Positions 33,778-44,304 of a stretch of DNA of 64,000 nt are shown one piece after another. Origin of the DNA: Hepsetus odoe (lineage: Eukaryota > Chordata > Actinopteri > Characiformes > Hepsetidae). The DNA is taken from contig CM029367.1 of the NCBI GenBank assembly GCA_017165825.1, positions 6,431,723 through 6,495,722 of the forward strand, in the 5' to 3' direction. The translations under genes were made by a program, and so were the position numbers. Under the pieces are notes generated by a model. It saw nothing but the letters and a program-made list of their open reading frames with translations. It searched no databases and was not told the DNA's origin. Position 1 is the stretch's first letter. Every line of letters starts with the position of its first letter.

Positions 33778-36700
33778 CTGTGAGGGCAAAATACAGACAT
33801 ATGTCAGCAACGTTAATAATAATGTTAATTATAAATTAATTAAATTTAACTTTAAGAAATTCAAAAATGACAAAGATTTCCTATTTCCCCAAGATTTATG
33901 ACCTCTTTTTTAGTCCTGCTGCTTAAATCCTAGGTAAAAACATATTAAAAGTTCACCGCCAATAGATTGGGCTGGTCCATGCCAAATCATACTTGCTTCC
34001 CTAGAGTTAATTATTTAAAATAGGCTTGCTCATGCAATTTCTGAAATATCCATGTAGCAAAACTGAAGAACCAAACGTAAGACAATTTTTGGCATTACTG
34101 ACTACATTCAGGATAAGGGGGGGGAACTGTTAATTTGATTTTTGCTGAGCTGACACATTACAACCAAAGTAAAAAGACTGACAGTTGTAACAGATATTTG
34201 CCCACAGGTAGTTGCAAGTTGTTAACTCACACATTGTCCACTCGTTTTGTAAAGTTTGTGCCAATGTTCTCTTTGTAGAAGCGCATTGACGGGATGATGG
34301 AGCCTGTAGTCCAGTAGATCATAACACTGGTGAGGAGGTCATCCAGGCTGAACTTTCTATGGCAGAACAGAGACATTAACCCTTTAACATGAAACGCCCC
34401 TATGTAAGCTTTCACAGTGTTTGTTCATTTTTCGTTGATATTTTTAGAGAACAGTCATTACATACAGTACCTTGCAAAGCAGTTTTATGTATGAAATACT
34501 GTGGAAAAAAATTATAAACATGTTGTTTGAGTATGTAATCACGGTTCTGTGAAAGCTCCATATTAAAAAGATATACTGTTGTAGCGAGATACAACTGGCT
34601 TAATATATCCAACAACAAAATATTTCCAAGGATATCACAAAAAAAAAGTTTCATGCTTAAAAAATAAAATACATGGCAGAAACAACAAGACAATGACCCC
34701 AAGCACAAGGCTAAATAAATAAAAAGACTAGTTGAAAACCAAAAAGGGACCATAAATCTGCCTGGAAGAATGGGAGAAAACACTAACAGTGTGAACATAG
34801 AAGAACAACACCCTAACACTATATTGCTGAAAAACATTATACCTAGTACTTGTTTATATATTTTATTTGAAAAAAAAGATTGGCTTCCTAATAGTTCATT
34901 TACAATGCACTGTAAAACTGTTTTTGCTTCAGTGTGTTGTATTTTTAGGCAAAAAAAAAATGGGGAAAAGTCCTTATTAATTAATACATTCACAGTCTAT
35001 CAGTATATGAACTTAGGTCTGGTTGGTGGTATTCTTCTCTAATGTATAGCTTGTTGGTCAAAATGAAATGGCAGAGCTTAAAGATAAAAAATCTGTCATT
35101 GTGAAACAACGAAATGCAACCTCGACTTTTCACCCACACACATGCAGAAGGGGCAGCTATTTAAAGCTCCTGGGGAGCAGTAATGGAGACAGCCTATTGC
35201 TCAAGGGTCAGTTAGGGCAACCTACATGTCTGGGATTCAAACCCACGACTGTCTGATCCTGGGGCCTAGTCCCTGACTACTAGGCCACCGCTCTTTACTG
35301 AATATATGATTAAATCAAACTCCATACATCATCTACTAAAGTTTGTAAGGAAAGTAACCTGTACATAATACATAACTGAGTAAATGTAACAAGGTTTTCC
35401 CTTTTATATAATAGTACATTTATTTTTTACCTCTCTAAACCTCCATCCTCCATGTCCCTGTTCTTATAATCTGTCCAGGTGCTGAACTTCTCCAAGATGT
35501 AGGCAGCCAAACCAACTGGGGAGTTATTTACTGCAAATCCTGTAAGGGGAGACAAACTCCACTATGTTGGCATTATAAAGCGTACTGTATTAACCAGTTT
35601 TTGTGTTGCCAATGGCTTTAAACTTTTTTCTAAAGTAAAAGTTATAGTAAGGCAAAATTTGCCCCATTTTATACTCTGATAATGATGTTTTGATTCTGAT
35701 ATGTAATATGATTAAAGTTGTTGAAGTTTGATATTATTGAGCAGTAACGAATATTCAAGTCAAAGCAATTATAATAATATATATTTGAAAATAAGTGGCA
35801 CATACAGTTATTAAAAGAAATAATAACATTAATGATGTCAGAAACTGTTTTTGATGAAGCAGCGGGTAGCACGATCGCCTCACAGCAAGAAGGTCCAGTG
35901 TTCGATTCCTAGACAGGAATCTCTGGCCTTTTTTTTTGTAGTTTGTATGTTCCCTTCTGTGTTTGCATGGGTTTCCTCTGGGTGCTTTGGCTTCTCCCAC
36001 AATCCACAGCATGCACATCAGAAGAATTATAGCTGCTAATGGCCAGATGTCCATGCATGGTACCTGCAGTATCTGGTTTGGTGGCTTGGATATGAAGGTA
36101 CCCAGATTCGCGTAGTATTTCGTACACATTCTTCTGCATGTAAGGATACATTCGGCGAACATCTTCTCTGGTGAATCCTGCCAGGAAAGGTAAGTAACGG
36201 CCAACAAGGAGAGAGATTATGGTCAGAGTGCTTCCTGGCCTGGCGTTGATCATGTTAAGATGCAGACCACGAATGCACCTTAAATCAAAGGGGACAAAAA
36301 AGGGAAGTGATATGGACAAATAATCTTCAAGGTATGCCTCACAAGAGTCAGAATGGTGTACAAGTTGAAAAACAAAAATACACCAGCAAACTAACACTAC
36401 ATTATAAAAATTTTAAATGTATTGAAACTTTATTTAATGGGTAAAAATAAATGCCAAAAAAAAAGGCAGTTACAATACAACAGCTGTTTACAGTTTAGTC
36501 CCTCCCCAATCTAAAAACCACACATTTTAGATCTGTATGCATGTGTGCATGCTCTGAATCCATCTTTTATCTTACTCAGGCTTCATCTGGGCCATGTTGC
36601 TGGTGATGAGGGCTCCCCAGTCTCCCCCTTGAACGTAGTAGTCAGTGAAGTCCAGTCTGTCCATCAGCTTATGAAAGATACGTGCAGCGTCCACGGAATA

Positions 36701-39449
36701 AAATCCTGCCAAACAAAAACCATGCTTTGGCATTGTGGTAAAAATATGAACATGAAGTTTTTGTTTTTTTTATTAACCACTTTATACATAAATAGTTTTG
36801 GGGTGGGGGGTTCATCATAATAATAATAGACCAACAGAAAACAAGGATAAACATTGCACGTATGTTTACATTAAGGATGCATAGTGAGTCATAAGTATAT
36901 CAGCAGATGTTTAGTTTAAAAAAGCACTTGTTAGATGTGCATATTTGATCTTTCAAAACATTTAATGTTATTGTAGTGCCGGGGTGCAGTTAAAATGTTA
37001 AAATTTCTACTATTACATTTAAATTTTTATGTATCAGAACTGCCAGTGATCAATTTGTATAATAAAATACTGCCCATAAGCCCACAATTCCTACACTGAT
37101 TCATCCAAAGAGTAAATAATATAATATTGCCTCAATTTACATGCCTACAAAGTGAAACCTTGACACTTAAAAACTAAATTATATCAATCATACATCATTT
37201 GTTTTCCCCTCTAACTTCTGTTGTGCCAGGGTGTTTTTTTTTTCTTCTTCATTTGTCAGAAAACAAGGATGTTCAGTAAACTGTTCACTGATTGAGGTGA
37301 TATCGCTTCCAGTCTTTCTTTGCCAGTATTTTAGTAGCAAAATCAGTTTAGCTAAACAACCAGCCAAGTTGTTATGCTCACCGCTACCATGTTTTTTTTT
37401 TTCCCCCCCATCCTTACATTTGGACTTTTAAAGGAATTTTCACTACTGCTTGCTTGTTAGCTAATAGACATAATAAAGTTCGATTAACTTAGCTTCAGAC
37501 AAAATGTAAAGCCTCAACTAACAAGCAGCAAAGTGTGCGTGTGTCTGACCTCGCTTGCAAACTGAATGGACAATATCTCCAGGATTAAGTAAATACAATG
37601 TATTTTCTATGTTTCAAATGTAGGTATGCAGCAGTGGAATGAGCACTACATCTACTAACATGCAGGCTGACTAAACTGCTGATGAGTGTAGGCACAAGGT
37701 GTACTTAATTAACAGGCAACTTAATGGGTTTTGAATATCTCACCTTTTATTTGTGGGGCTTCAGAGTAGCCATACCCTGGGATGGAGGGGCAAATGACCT
37801 CAAATACAAAGTCTCCTTCCGTCTCAGTGAGCATAGGCAAGATCTTATAGAACTCATAGAAAGAACCAGGCCAGCCATGTACCATCATGAGAGGTAGAAT
37901 TTTTTGTCCAGCACGCTGGACAGGTTTCACATGTATAAAGTGCACATCTAAACCTATGAAGACAATGTAATTGAAAGAGGTTGTTAATTTTCTGGAGCTC
38001 TTATCTGATAGTGTAGGTGGAAATATTAAACTTCTGTTACTTAATATGCAAGATGAACATTTCCAAATGTGCTCACCCTCAATGTTGGTTTTAAAGTGAG
38101 GGTATTTGTTGAGTACTTTAACCTGTTTATCCCAGTCAAACTCATGCCTCCAGTATAAGGCCACCTTTCGGAGGTGCGCAGAGTTAAAGCCATAGTGGAA
38201 TCGGGCATCTTCCAGACTGTCCGTATATCTTGCTTTGTCAATGCGCTCGTGAAGATCCTGATAATGATAATGAGGATAATGCGGAGTCATTTCTGAACAC
38301 AGTGCTTGAAATATCATCAAACTGACATGGTTCTTTACTTGTGGCCAATTTGCTTGGTTCATTCACAGACTGATTATGGTAAAATGTATATGTTGCCATT
38401 TGCAGTGACTTTATTGTACCTGTATCATTTCCTCAGAGGTCTCCACAACAAAACGGTGTATAGTTTTGTCCTCCATGAGGGGCTTCTCTCCTACACACCA
38501 CCAGCCATCTCCAACTGGGATCTTTTTTGGTTTCTTGCTCCATATAAGGTAGCATAAAACACCTCCAATGCCAATGGAGGAGACCGCCAATACCTTAAGT
38601 TTGTAGGGGTCCAAACTGGAAAGAGCCTTCCTACAAAAGACAAGAAGTTTACAAATATTCAAAAGCAGAGAAATGAAAAGAAACTGCAATCTCCTTCAGA
38701 TATGATCATCAGCTGGGGGTGGTGACAGTAGTGACACTGAAAAGCCAGCATCAGTTCAAAGAACAGGTTTTCTTCCAGGTGATCACTGTCTGCAAACAGT
38801 TGCACTCAAAGGACTGACTGAAAAATATTTAGTATCATATTTACACTTATTTAAGTGCAGCTATGAGATATAGCTAACTGTACTACTCATAACTATATCC
38901 TTCATTCTTAAGAGTCTGTATTTCCAGAGAGGTTATTCATTTAATGTCTGTTTATGTTTTTATATAGAAGTTCAGCTACAGAGCTGGTGAGTACAAATAA
39001 GTGATAGTGTTTGGAGATATATAAGTTTATTTATTTATTTATTTATTTTCATTCAATGATAAATATATATCCATTAAAGCTAATCTTTTTGCTATTTATG
39101 AACTGGACTGGGAAACATGTCAAACAGTTGATACTTAATGCACTTAAGATAGTTATTCTTAAGAAAGTTTTACAGGACAACACCGAGTACTGTTGTATAA
39201 CAGCTGGACAGCCTTCAGTGCTCCATTTTACTGGCGTAGCATTGAGCATAACAACTGGCTGTTTAGCTAAACTGATTTTGCGGCTAAAATACTGGAGAAA
39301 AACCCGGAAGCGGATCAACTCGATCAGCGAACAGTTTACTGGACTTTTCGTCCTTGTTTTCTGACAAAACACTCAGCAAGTCGCCTCATTCAAGAAAATT
39401 CTTGCTTGAATATTTTCAGTACTTACTGAATATTCTCGACGGTCTGCAT
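33567..39449 (-). CDS. ephx1: ephx1, microsomal epoxide hydrolase
   Basis: EPHX1 hydrolyses xenobiotic and lipid epoxides to diols at the endoplasmic reticulum membrane, using an alpha/beta-hydrolase fold. Nine coding exons (39427-39449, 38420-38630, 38077-38257, 37744-37953, 36576-36705, 36064-36278, 35431-35539, 34231-34356, 33567-33777) join without a phase conflict into 471 residues (human 455). An N-terminal membrane anchor spans about residues 19-38. The oxyanion-hole motif HGWP is at 164-167, the nucleophile is D237 in QGGDWG, the tyrosines are Y312 (ESGYLHIQ) and Y387 (RFYKENIG), and the relay acid and base are E417 and H444 (RGGHFAAFEE). These correspond to human D226, Y299, Y374, E404 and H431, so the enzyme should be active. 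It converges with mad2l1bp. Introns carry SINE and Tc1 debris but exons are clean. Confidence 0.95.
34231..34356 (-). CDS. ephx1: ephx1 coding exon 8
   Basis: Acceptor TTCTGCCATAG, donor GTGAGT. It encodes KFSLDDLLTSVMIYWTTGS and MRFYKENIGTNF, which includes one of the two tyrosines that polarise the epoxide oxygen. Confidence 0.93.
34500..34990 (+). mobile_element. Possible Tc1-like remnant in ephx1 intron 7
   Basis: Around 34682-34712 the plus strand reads AACAAGACAATGACCCCAAGCACAAGGC, which translates to a QQDNDPKHKA block like the second catalytic Asp region of classical Tc1 transposases. The surrounding frame is full of stops. Boundaries are uncertain, and termini were not found. Confidence 0.4.
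35130..35296 (-). mobile_element. SINE family B, 3'-shortened copy
   Basis: On the minus strand it reads GGTGGCCTAGTAGTCAGGG, GGTTTGAATCCC, GGTTGCCCTAACTGACCC and GCTGCCCCTTCTGCATGTG. The usual TGACAAGGGTTGTCACTTT tail is missing. It is diverged, so an older insertion, in ephx1 intron 7 and in the same orientation as the gene. Confidence 0.7.
35431..35539 (-). CDS. ephx1: ephx1 coding exon 7
   Basis: Acceptor CCCCTTACAG, donor GTAAAA. It encodes (G)FAVNNSPVGLAAYILEKFSTW and the DMEDGGLE stretch. This short exon was not in any long open frame; it was found from phase and from the conserved SPVGLAAYILEKFS motif of the family. Confidence 0.93.
35858..36045 (+). mobile_element. SINE-like repeat, head D fragment
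   Basis: The sequence GCAGCGGGTAGCACGATCGCCTCACAGCAAGAAGGTCC...TTCGATTCC...TTTGCATGGGTTTCCTC matches the head of the repeat at 21592-21915. Its right edge lies within about 20 bases of the ephx1 exon 6 donor. Confidence 0.6.
36064..36278 (-). CDS. ephx1: ephx1 coding exon 6
   Basis: Acceptor CCCTTTGATTTAAG, donor GTACCA. It encodes CIRGLHLNMINARPG, a hydrophobic stretch, GFTREDVRRMYPYM and LRESGYLHIQATKPDTA, with the second oxygen-polarising tyrosine. It belongs to the cap domain. Confidence 0.94.
36576..36705 (-). CDS. ephx1: ephx1 coding exon 5
   Basis: Acceptor GTTTGGCAG, donor GTAAGA. It encodes FYSVDAARIFHKLMDRLDF and YYVQGGDWGALITSNMAQM. The Asp of GGDWG is the catalytic nucleophile that forms the covalent ester intermediate. 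Confidence 0.95.
36706..37743. other. ephx1 intron 4
   Basis: No exon is seen here. About 37240-37390 carries a segment that recurs, inverted, at about 39225-39370 in intron 1 (CAGTAAACTGTTC, CAGTATTTTAG, AAATCAGTTTAGCTAAACA, GTTGTTATGCTCA). It is otherwise AT-rich. Confidence 0.55.
37744..37953 (-). CDS. ephx1: ephx1 coding exon 4
   Basis: Acceptor GTCTTCATAG, donor GTGAGA. It encodes LDVHFIHVKPVQRAG, LPLMMVHGWPGSFYEFYKI (oxyanion hole) and FEVICPSIPGYGYSEAPQIKG. Intron 3, which follows exon 3, is only 123 bases. Confidence 0.95.
38077..38257 (-). CDS. ephx1: ephx1 coding exon 3
   Basis: Acceptor TTATCATTATCAG, donor GTGAGC. It encodes DLHERIDKARYTDSLED, FHYGFNSAHLRKVALYWRHE and NKYPHFKTNIEG, the N-terminal meander of the epoxide hydrolase family that wraps the catalytic domain. 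Confidence 0.95.
38420..38630 (-). CDS. ephx1: ephx1 coding exon 2
   Basis: Acceptor GTCTTTTGTAG, donor GTACAA. It encodes KALSSLDPYKLKVLAV, the membrane anchor SSIGIGGVLCYLIW, then SKKPKKIPVGDGWW and FVVETSEEMIQ. The G.WW and VETS.EE. blocks match the mammalian enzyme after its signal anchor. Confidence 0.94.
39225..39370 (-). repeat. Inverted copy of a segment in ephx1 intron 4
   Basis: Read on the minus strand this region matches about 37240-37390 of the plus strand over roughly 150 bases. Both include a run that translates as VNCSLIE, VFL..YFS and KISLAKQP. It lies in ephx1 intron 1. It may be a low-copy repeat or a decayed coding remnant; I do not recognise the family. Confidence 0.65.
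39427..39449 (-). CDS. ephx1: ephx1 coding exon 1 (start)
   Basis: The ATG is at 39449-39447. The exon encodes MQTVENI plus two bases and ends at donor GTAAGT. The phase-2 end fits exon 2 exactly, joining to MQTVENIQKALSS. It was found by searching upstream of exon 2, whose frame has no start codon of its own. Confidence 0.8.
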
Positions 39450-39640
39450 GATTTCGTGCTAAGCTGTCGCGCACGGCAGTTGCAGGTTCTTTAACCGGTA
39501 AAGGTTCCTCTCCTGTAGAGTCTAAAGGTCAGTTTGGGCAAATGGACGGACAAGCTTTTGTTTCAGAGAACTTTCACTGCGGTTTAGCTCCCCGTGGTTT
39601 TTCACCACATAAATTCTTGCAGACAAACACAAAGTATGTC
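39450..39640 (-). promoter_or_regulatory. ephx1: Probable ephx1 promoter region
   Basis: About 190 bases upstream of the ephx1 start have moderate CpG content (GCTAAGCTGTCGCGCACGGCAG at the start-proximal side). No TATA box is visible. It is bounded on the far side by the SINE at 39702, which limits how far proximal promoter sequence can extend undisturbed. Confidence 0.4.
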
Positions 39641-39701
39641 GGAATGGTGGAAATCAGTGAAAGAGATAAGAAGGGCTGTGTTTACGTTGTTAATAACAAC
39701 G

Positions 39702-39885
39702 GGGTGGCGGTGGTCTAGTGGTAGGGTACTTGCCGATGGACCTCTGGATCAAGAGGTTCCCGGTTCGAATCCCCTGAGTCCCTAAGCAAAACCCTTAACC
39801 CTGAGTTGCTTCAGGGGGACTGTCCCTGTAAATAGGACATATAAGTCGCACTGGGATAAAGAGCGTCTGCTAAATACCGTTAATA
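39702..39885 (+). mobile_element. tRNA-derived SINE, family A
   Basis: A box GGTGGTCTAGTGGTAGGG, B box GGTTCGAATCCCC, then CAAAACCCTTAACCCTGAGTTGC and the tail AAGTCGCACTGGGATAAAGAGCGTCTGCTAAATA. It is near full length. The flanks GTTAATAA on the left and at the right end suggest a target duplication. Confidence 0.82.
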
Positions 39886-39925
39886 ATAATAATAACAACA
39901 ACAATTGTTGTTATTATTAACCCAG

Positions 39926-41390
39926 CCACTAGGGATGCACAAGCCAGTGTATTTCTTCATGCCGGTCCCAAGCTCGGATAAATGTGGAGGGTTACGTCAG
40001 GAAGGGCATCCAGTGTAAAACTGCGCCAAATCAATATGCAGACAACGATACAGAATTCCATACTGGATCGGTCGAGGCCCGGGTTAACAACGACCACCAC
40101 CAGTACTGTTAGCCTATAGGGTGCTGGTGGAAATTGGACTACTGTTGGCCAAAGGAGAAGAAGAAGAAGAAGAGGAGGAGGAAGGCATGTCCAGATGGAG
40201 AAGGAGAGGAAGAAGGGGAGGAGAGTGGAAGTGAGGCTAGGGACTTTGAATGTTGGCAGCATGACTGGTAAAGGCAGAGAATTAGCTGATGTGATGGAGA
40301 GAAGAAAGCTTGGCATTTTGTGTGTGCAAGAGATGGAAGGGTAGTAAGGCCAGGTGTATTGGAGGAGGGTTTAATGGAAACATACTCACAGATGAACAGA
40401 GCGTGTTGAGCAGATGGAAAGAATACTTTAAGGGGCTGATGAATGAAGAAAATGAGAGAGAGAGAAGATTGGATGATGTGAGGATACTGAACCAGGAAGT
40501 GCAGCAAATAAACAAGATGGAAGTGAGGGCAGCGATGAAGAGGATGAAGAATGGAAAGGCTGTTGGACCGGATGACATACCAGTGGAAGCATGGAGATGT
40601 TTAGGGGAGATGGCAGTTGAGTTTCTAACCAGATTGTTTAACACAATCTTGGAAAGTGAGAAGATGCCTGAGGAGTGGAGATGAAGTGTACTGGTACCGA
40701 TCTTCAAGAATAAGGGTGATGCACAGAGCTGTAGTAACTATAGAGGGATAAAGTTGATCAGCCACACCATGAAGCTATGGGAAAGAGTAGTGGAAGCTCG
40801 GTAAAGAAAAATGGTGAGGATTAGTGAACAGCAGTATGGTTTTATGTCGAGAAAGAGCACTACAGATGCAATGTTTGCTCTGAGGGTGTTGATGGAGAAT
40901 TACAGAGAAGGTCAGAAGGAGCTGCATTGTGCCTTTGTGGATTTGGAGAAAGCATATGACAGGGTGCCTAGAGAGTTGAGGTTTTTTATGAGGAAGTCTG
41001 GTGTTACAGAGAAGTATGTGAGAGTAGTTCAGGATATGTATGATGGCTTTGTAACAGTGGTGAGATCTGCAGTGGGAGTGACTGATGCATTTAAGGTAGA
41101 AGTTGGATTACATCAAGGATCAGCACTGAGCCCATTCTTTTTTGCAATAGTAATGGACAGGTTGACGGACGAGGTTAGACACTAGTCTCCGTGGACGATG
41201 ATGTTTGCTGATGATATTGTGATCTGTAGTGAGAGTAGGGAGCAGCTTGAGGAGAACCTGGAGAAATGTAGATATGCTCTGGAGAGGAGAGGAAGGAAAG
41301 TGGAGTGGTTAGGATGCAGGGAGTGAAGGTAACAAAGGTGGAGGAGTTTAAATACTTGGAATCAACAGTTCAGTGTAACGGCGACTGAGT
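39926..41390 (+). mobile_element. RTE-type LINE with 5' end, endonuclease deleted
   Basis: It begins TTAACCCAGCCACTAGGGATGCACAAGCC, the 5' leader shared with 42201 and 46861. It carries the first endonuclease codons (LGTLNVGSMTGKGRELADV, about 40238-40290) and then, near 40372, jumps to the reverse-transcriptase region: AVGPDDIPVEAWRCLG, EQQYGFMSRKSTTDAM, FVDLEKAYDRVP, GLHQGSALSPFFFAIVMD and an intact FADDIVICSES box (about 41201-41233). It stops at about 41390, followed by a bare SINE A head (GGTGGTCTAGTGGTAG). Several stops are present (40680, 40802, 41184). Confidence 0.85.
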
Positions 41391-41399
41391 GAGTGACTG

Positions 41400-42200
41400 A
41401 GTGGGTGGTGGTGGTGGTGGTGGTCTAGTGGTAGCCTAGGGGAAGTTAGTTCAAGAATGGCAGTAGGTTACACATCTTTGATGCAAACATTCAATTAAAT
41501 ATAAGCTCAAGGCTTATTTTTTATTAATATTAGCTCCCCAATATTATTATTTTTTTTATAATATTTACTACATAGCTGTGGGATGGTTTGTTTTCATAAA
41601 CAGTGCAGAGTAGAACGAGTGGAATTGACTGCTTTTTTAGTTAAAGGGAAGTTTCATTGTCAGTCTAAAGAACTGGAGACCTGTCTTTTTAAATGAAGAA
41701 GGTAGCAAGCTTACATTAGCTATCATCATTATATTACTCATATTTGCTTTCACAGTTAACATTTTCTTGTATTTCATCTCCCATGCAGCTGTATTATTGA
41801 CCCATCCACAATGAAAATAGAAACTGTGGTCTGTACTTCTGTAAACTTTCATCTTTTTTCTTGATTGCAGTGTGTCGGGAGGGCTTCTCCATATGATTTT
41901 GCCAAAGACATTGCCAAAGTGGAGCTCTTCTCTGTTTTTGGGGACTGAAATACTCCACTAGGTGGTGTACAGGGTTTGTCTGAAACATAGTGTTTGTTCT
42001 CCTGTATTTGTTTTTTGTCTGTTGATAGGTGATGTAAATATTTGTTTGGTTGAAAGGGAAGGAAAATTAAACATGCTGAATTTCTGGCTATATTCCATCC
42101 TTCTGAAGTCAGGCTCACACTTTTAAATTATCCAGCCCTTCATGTATTTCATGAATTATAGTAAAGCTATATTCTAATACATTGAATTTCTGTAGCACAT
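41400..42200. other. Intergenic, no gene seen
   Basis: A (GGT)n run and SINE A head fragment lie at 41403-41438. The rest has open frames on the minus strand (41637-42118) without recognisable similarity. I could not assign it to any element. Confidence 0.45.
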
Positions 42201-43258
42201 TAACCCAGCCACAAAGGGTGCACAAGCCAGTCTATTCTTCATGCTGGTCACAAGCTCAGGCCCGTGTTAACAACGACTGCCACCAGTGCTGTTAGCCTAC
42301 AGGGTGCTGGTAGAAATTGGGCAATTGTTGGAGAAAAAGGTGAAGAGCAGGAGAGCATGTCTGGAAAAAGGAGGAGAGAAGGACAGAAAGGTGAGTGAAA
42401 ATGAGGGTAGGAACTTTGAATGTTGGCATGACTGGTAAGGAGAATTAGCTGATATGACACAGAGAAGGTAGACTTATATATTTTGTGTGCAAGAGACTAG
42501 ATGGAAGAGTAGTAAGGCCAGGTGATTTGTAGGAGGGTTCAATTGTTTTACCATGGTGTGAATGGAAGGAGAAACAGGGTAGGTCTTGAAGGAAGAGTAC
42601 GTTAAGAGTGTTTTGGAGGTGAAAAGAGTGTCAGATTGAGTATAATGCTATATGAGTATAAAGTCCACAAGTTGGTTGGGAGATGGTGGAGAAAGAAGAA
42701 TTCTGGAGTGAATTAGATGAAGTGATGGAGAGTGTACCCAGGGGAGAGAGAGTGGTTATTGGTACAGGCTTTAATGAGAATGCTGCTGAATGGAACAGAG
42801 GTGATGAGGAGGTGAGGGGTAGGTATGGTGTCAAGGAGAGGAACGCTGAAGGGCAGATAGTTGTAGATTTTGCTAAAAGGATGGAAATGTCTGTAGATAA
42901 TGCTTATTTTAAGAAGAGAGAGCAGCACAGGGTGACATACAAGAAAGGAGGAACATACGCATAGGTGGATTATATCCAATGCAGGAGGACCAATCTTTTG
43001 GAGATTGGAGACTGTAAAGTAGTGACAGAAGAGAGCGTAGCTAAACAGCATAAGATGGTGGTCTGTAGGATGACCTTGGAGATCAAGAAGAGGCGAAAAA
43101 GAGGGTATCAAATGGTGGGAGCTGAAGAAGGAAGACCACAAGGTGGAATTCAGGCATGAGATAAGATGGGTACTAGGACGTACTGAAGAGTTACCGGATC
43201 GTGGGGCAACTACTACAGAGGGGAAAGGGAAACAGCTAGAAAGGCACTTGATGTAAGC
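42201..43258 (+). mobile_element. RTE-type LINE, 5' leader and endonuclease part
   Basis: It starts with the 5' leader (TTAACCCAGCCACAAAGGGTGCACAAGCC) and runs through the AP-type endonuclease: EEFWSELDEVMESVPRGERVVIG (in part), DFAKRMEMSVDNAYFKKREQ, VTYKKGG, VDYIQCRR and ESVAKQHKMVVCRMTLE. The conserved GADFN-like block reads GTGFNEN, so it is decayed. It ends in the linker before the reverse transcriptase (about 43258). Confidence 0.8.
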
Positions 43259-43510
43259 CTTTTATGTTTATTGTGCTTTTCCTTTTTTAAACGTTTTCCT
43301 TGCTTCAGATACCTAAACCATGCCTATCTACTTAAAAGTGTTCTTGTTCTAGGCATGTTTTGTGAAGTGGTTTTCATAACCAGAGAGAGAATTCTTGCCC
43401 ACTATAGCTGTTTTCCATTTCCTTTCAAGCCATTGGTGTTTCTGAGATCACCAATGTGGTATTTTTTTTTAATGATATTTTCAATATCACTATATACTTA
43501 CAGCATTTAA

Positions 43511-43753
43511 AGTGGAAGTGACAACCCTTGTCATTGCAAGGTCACAGCACAGCAAGCATGAACCACAATGAAATTGGACCTCACACAAACACCGTGCAGC
43601 AGTGGGCAGCTATTGAACGCGCCCGGGGAGCAGTGACGGGGACGGTACCTTGCTCAGGGGACAGTATCTCAGGGCAACCTACTTGTGAGGGAATCGAACC
43701 CACAATCTTTCAATGCAGGGCCAACTCCCTAACCACTAGGCCACCGCTGCCCA
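43511..43753 (-). mobile_element. tRNA-derived SINE, family B
   Basis: A full-length minus-strand copy from GGGCAGCGGTGGCCTAGTGG (43753) to the tail GACAAGGGTTGTCACTTCC (43511). CATTTAA repeats at 43504-43510 and 43754-43760 flank it. Confidence 0.82.
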
Positions 43754-43814
43754 CATTTAATAAAAAAAAAGTCAGGACTACTGGTCAACATACCATTTTC
43801 TGAACTTAAAATTA

Positions 43815-44075
43815 ACTTTAAAATGTTGCTACATTTGTAATGCTGTCACTTTACAGGTTAGATATCTTGGTAAAATGATCTGTACATTATCTGGGGCAGC
43901 GGTGGCCTTGTGGTTAGGCAGTTGGCCCTGGATCGGAAAATTGTGATACATTTTTAAAATGTTGCTACATTTGTAATGCTTTCGATTTACAGGTTATATT
44001 TCTTTGTAAAATGATCTATAGATTATCTGGGGCAGCAGTGGCCCAGTGGTTAGGCCAGTCCTCCAGGGCCAACTG
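43815..44075 (+). repeat. Tandem duplication carrying SINE head fragments
   Basis: A unit of about 136 bases (TTAAAATGTTGCTACATTTGTAATGCT...TGGGGCAGCGGTGGCCTTGTGG) occurs twice in direct orientation, starting at about 43817 and 43953. Each unit ends in the first part of a family B SINE head without body or tail. Confidence 0.7.
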
Positions 44076-44304
44076 CCTAACCTAACTACCTGTAAACCTT
44101 TAAATTGACTTCACCTAATGTTTTTCCATATCTTATAGGGTTTTGTGTTATATTTTAGCTTAATGATAGCTTCCCTCAATAGCAGTCATACTTCTATGAA
44201 ATTAACAGCCAAAAATGCAAACGCAACACAAATGCCCAATGAACTCTCATAGATCAGTTGTTAAATTTCTTCTGATCCCAATGGAAAATAGGGGGCTAGG
44301 GATT

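Noticed and set aside
34412..34993. 193-codon minus-strand open frame in ephx1 intron 7
   Set aside because: Hydrophobic but AT-driven; overlaps a decayed Tc1-like remnant on the plus strand, starts or ends in no plausible exon and breaks the ephx1 phase.
40139..40707. Long minus-strand open frames opposite the RTE copy (also at 42713-43141 and 48102-48536)
   Set aside because: They are antisense to the RTE coding sequence, whose codon bias leaves the opposite strand open.
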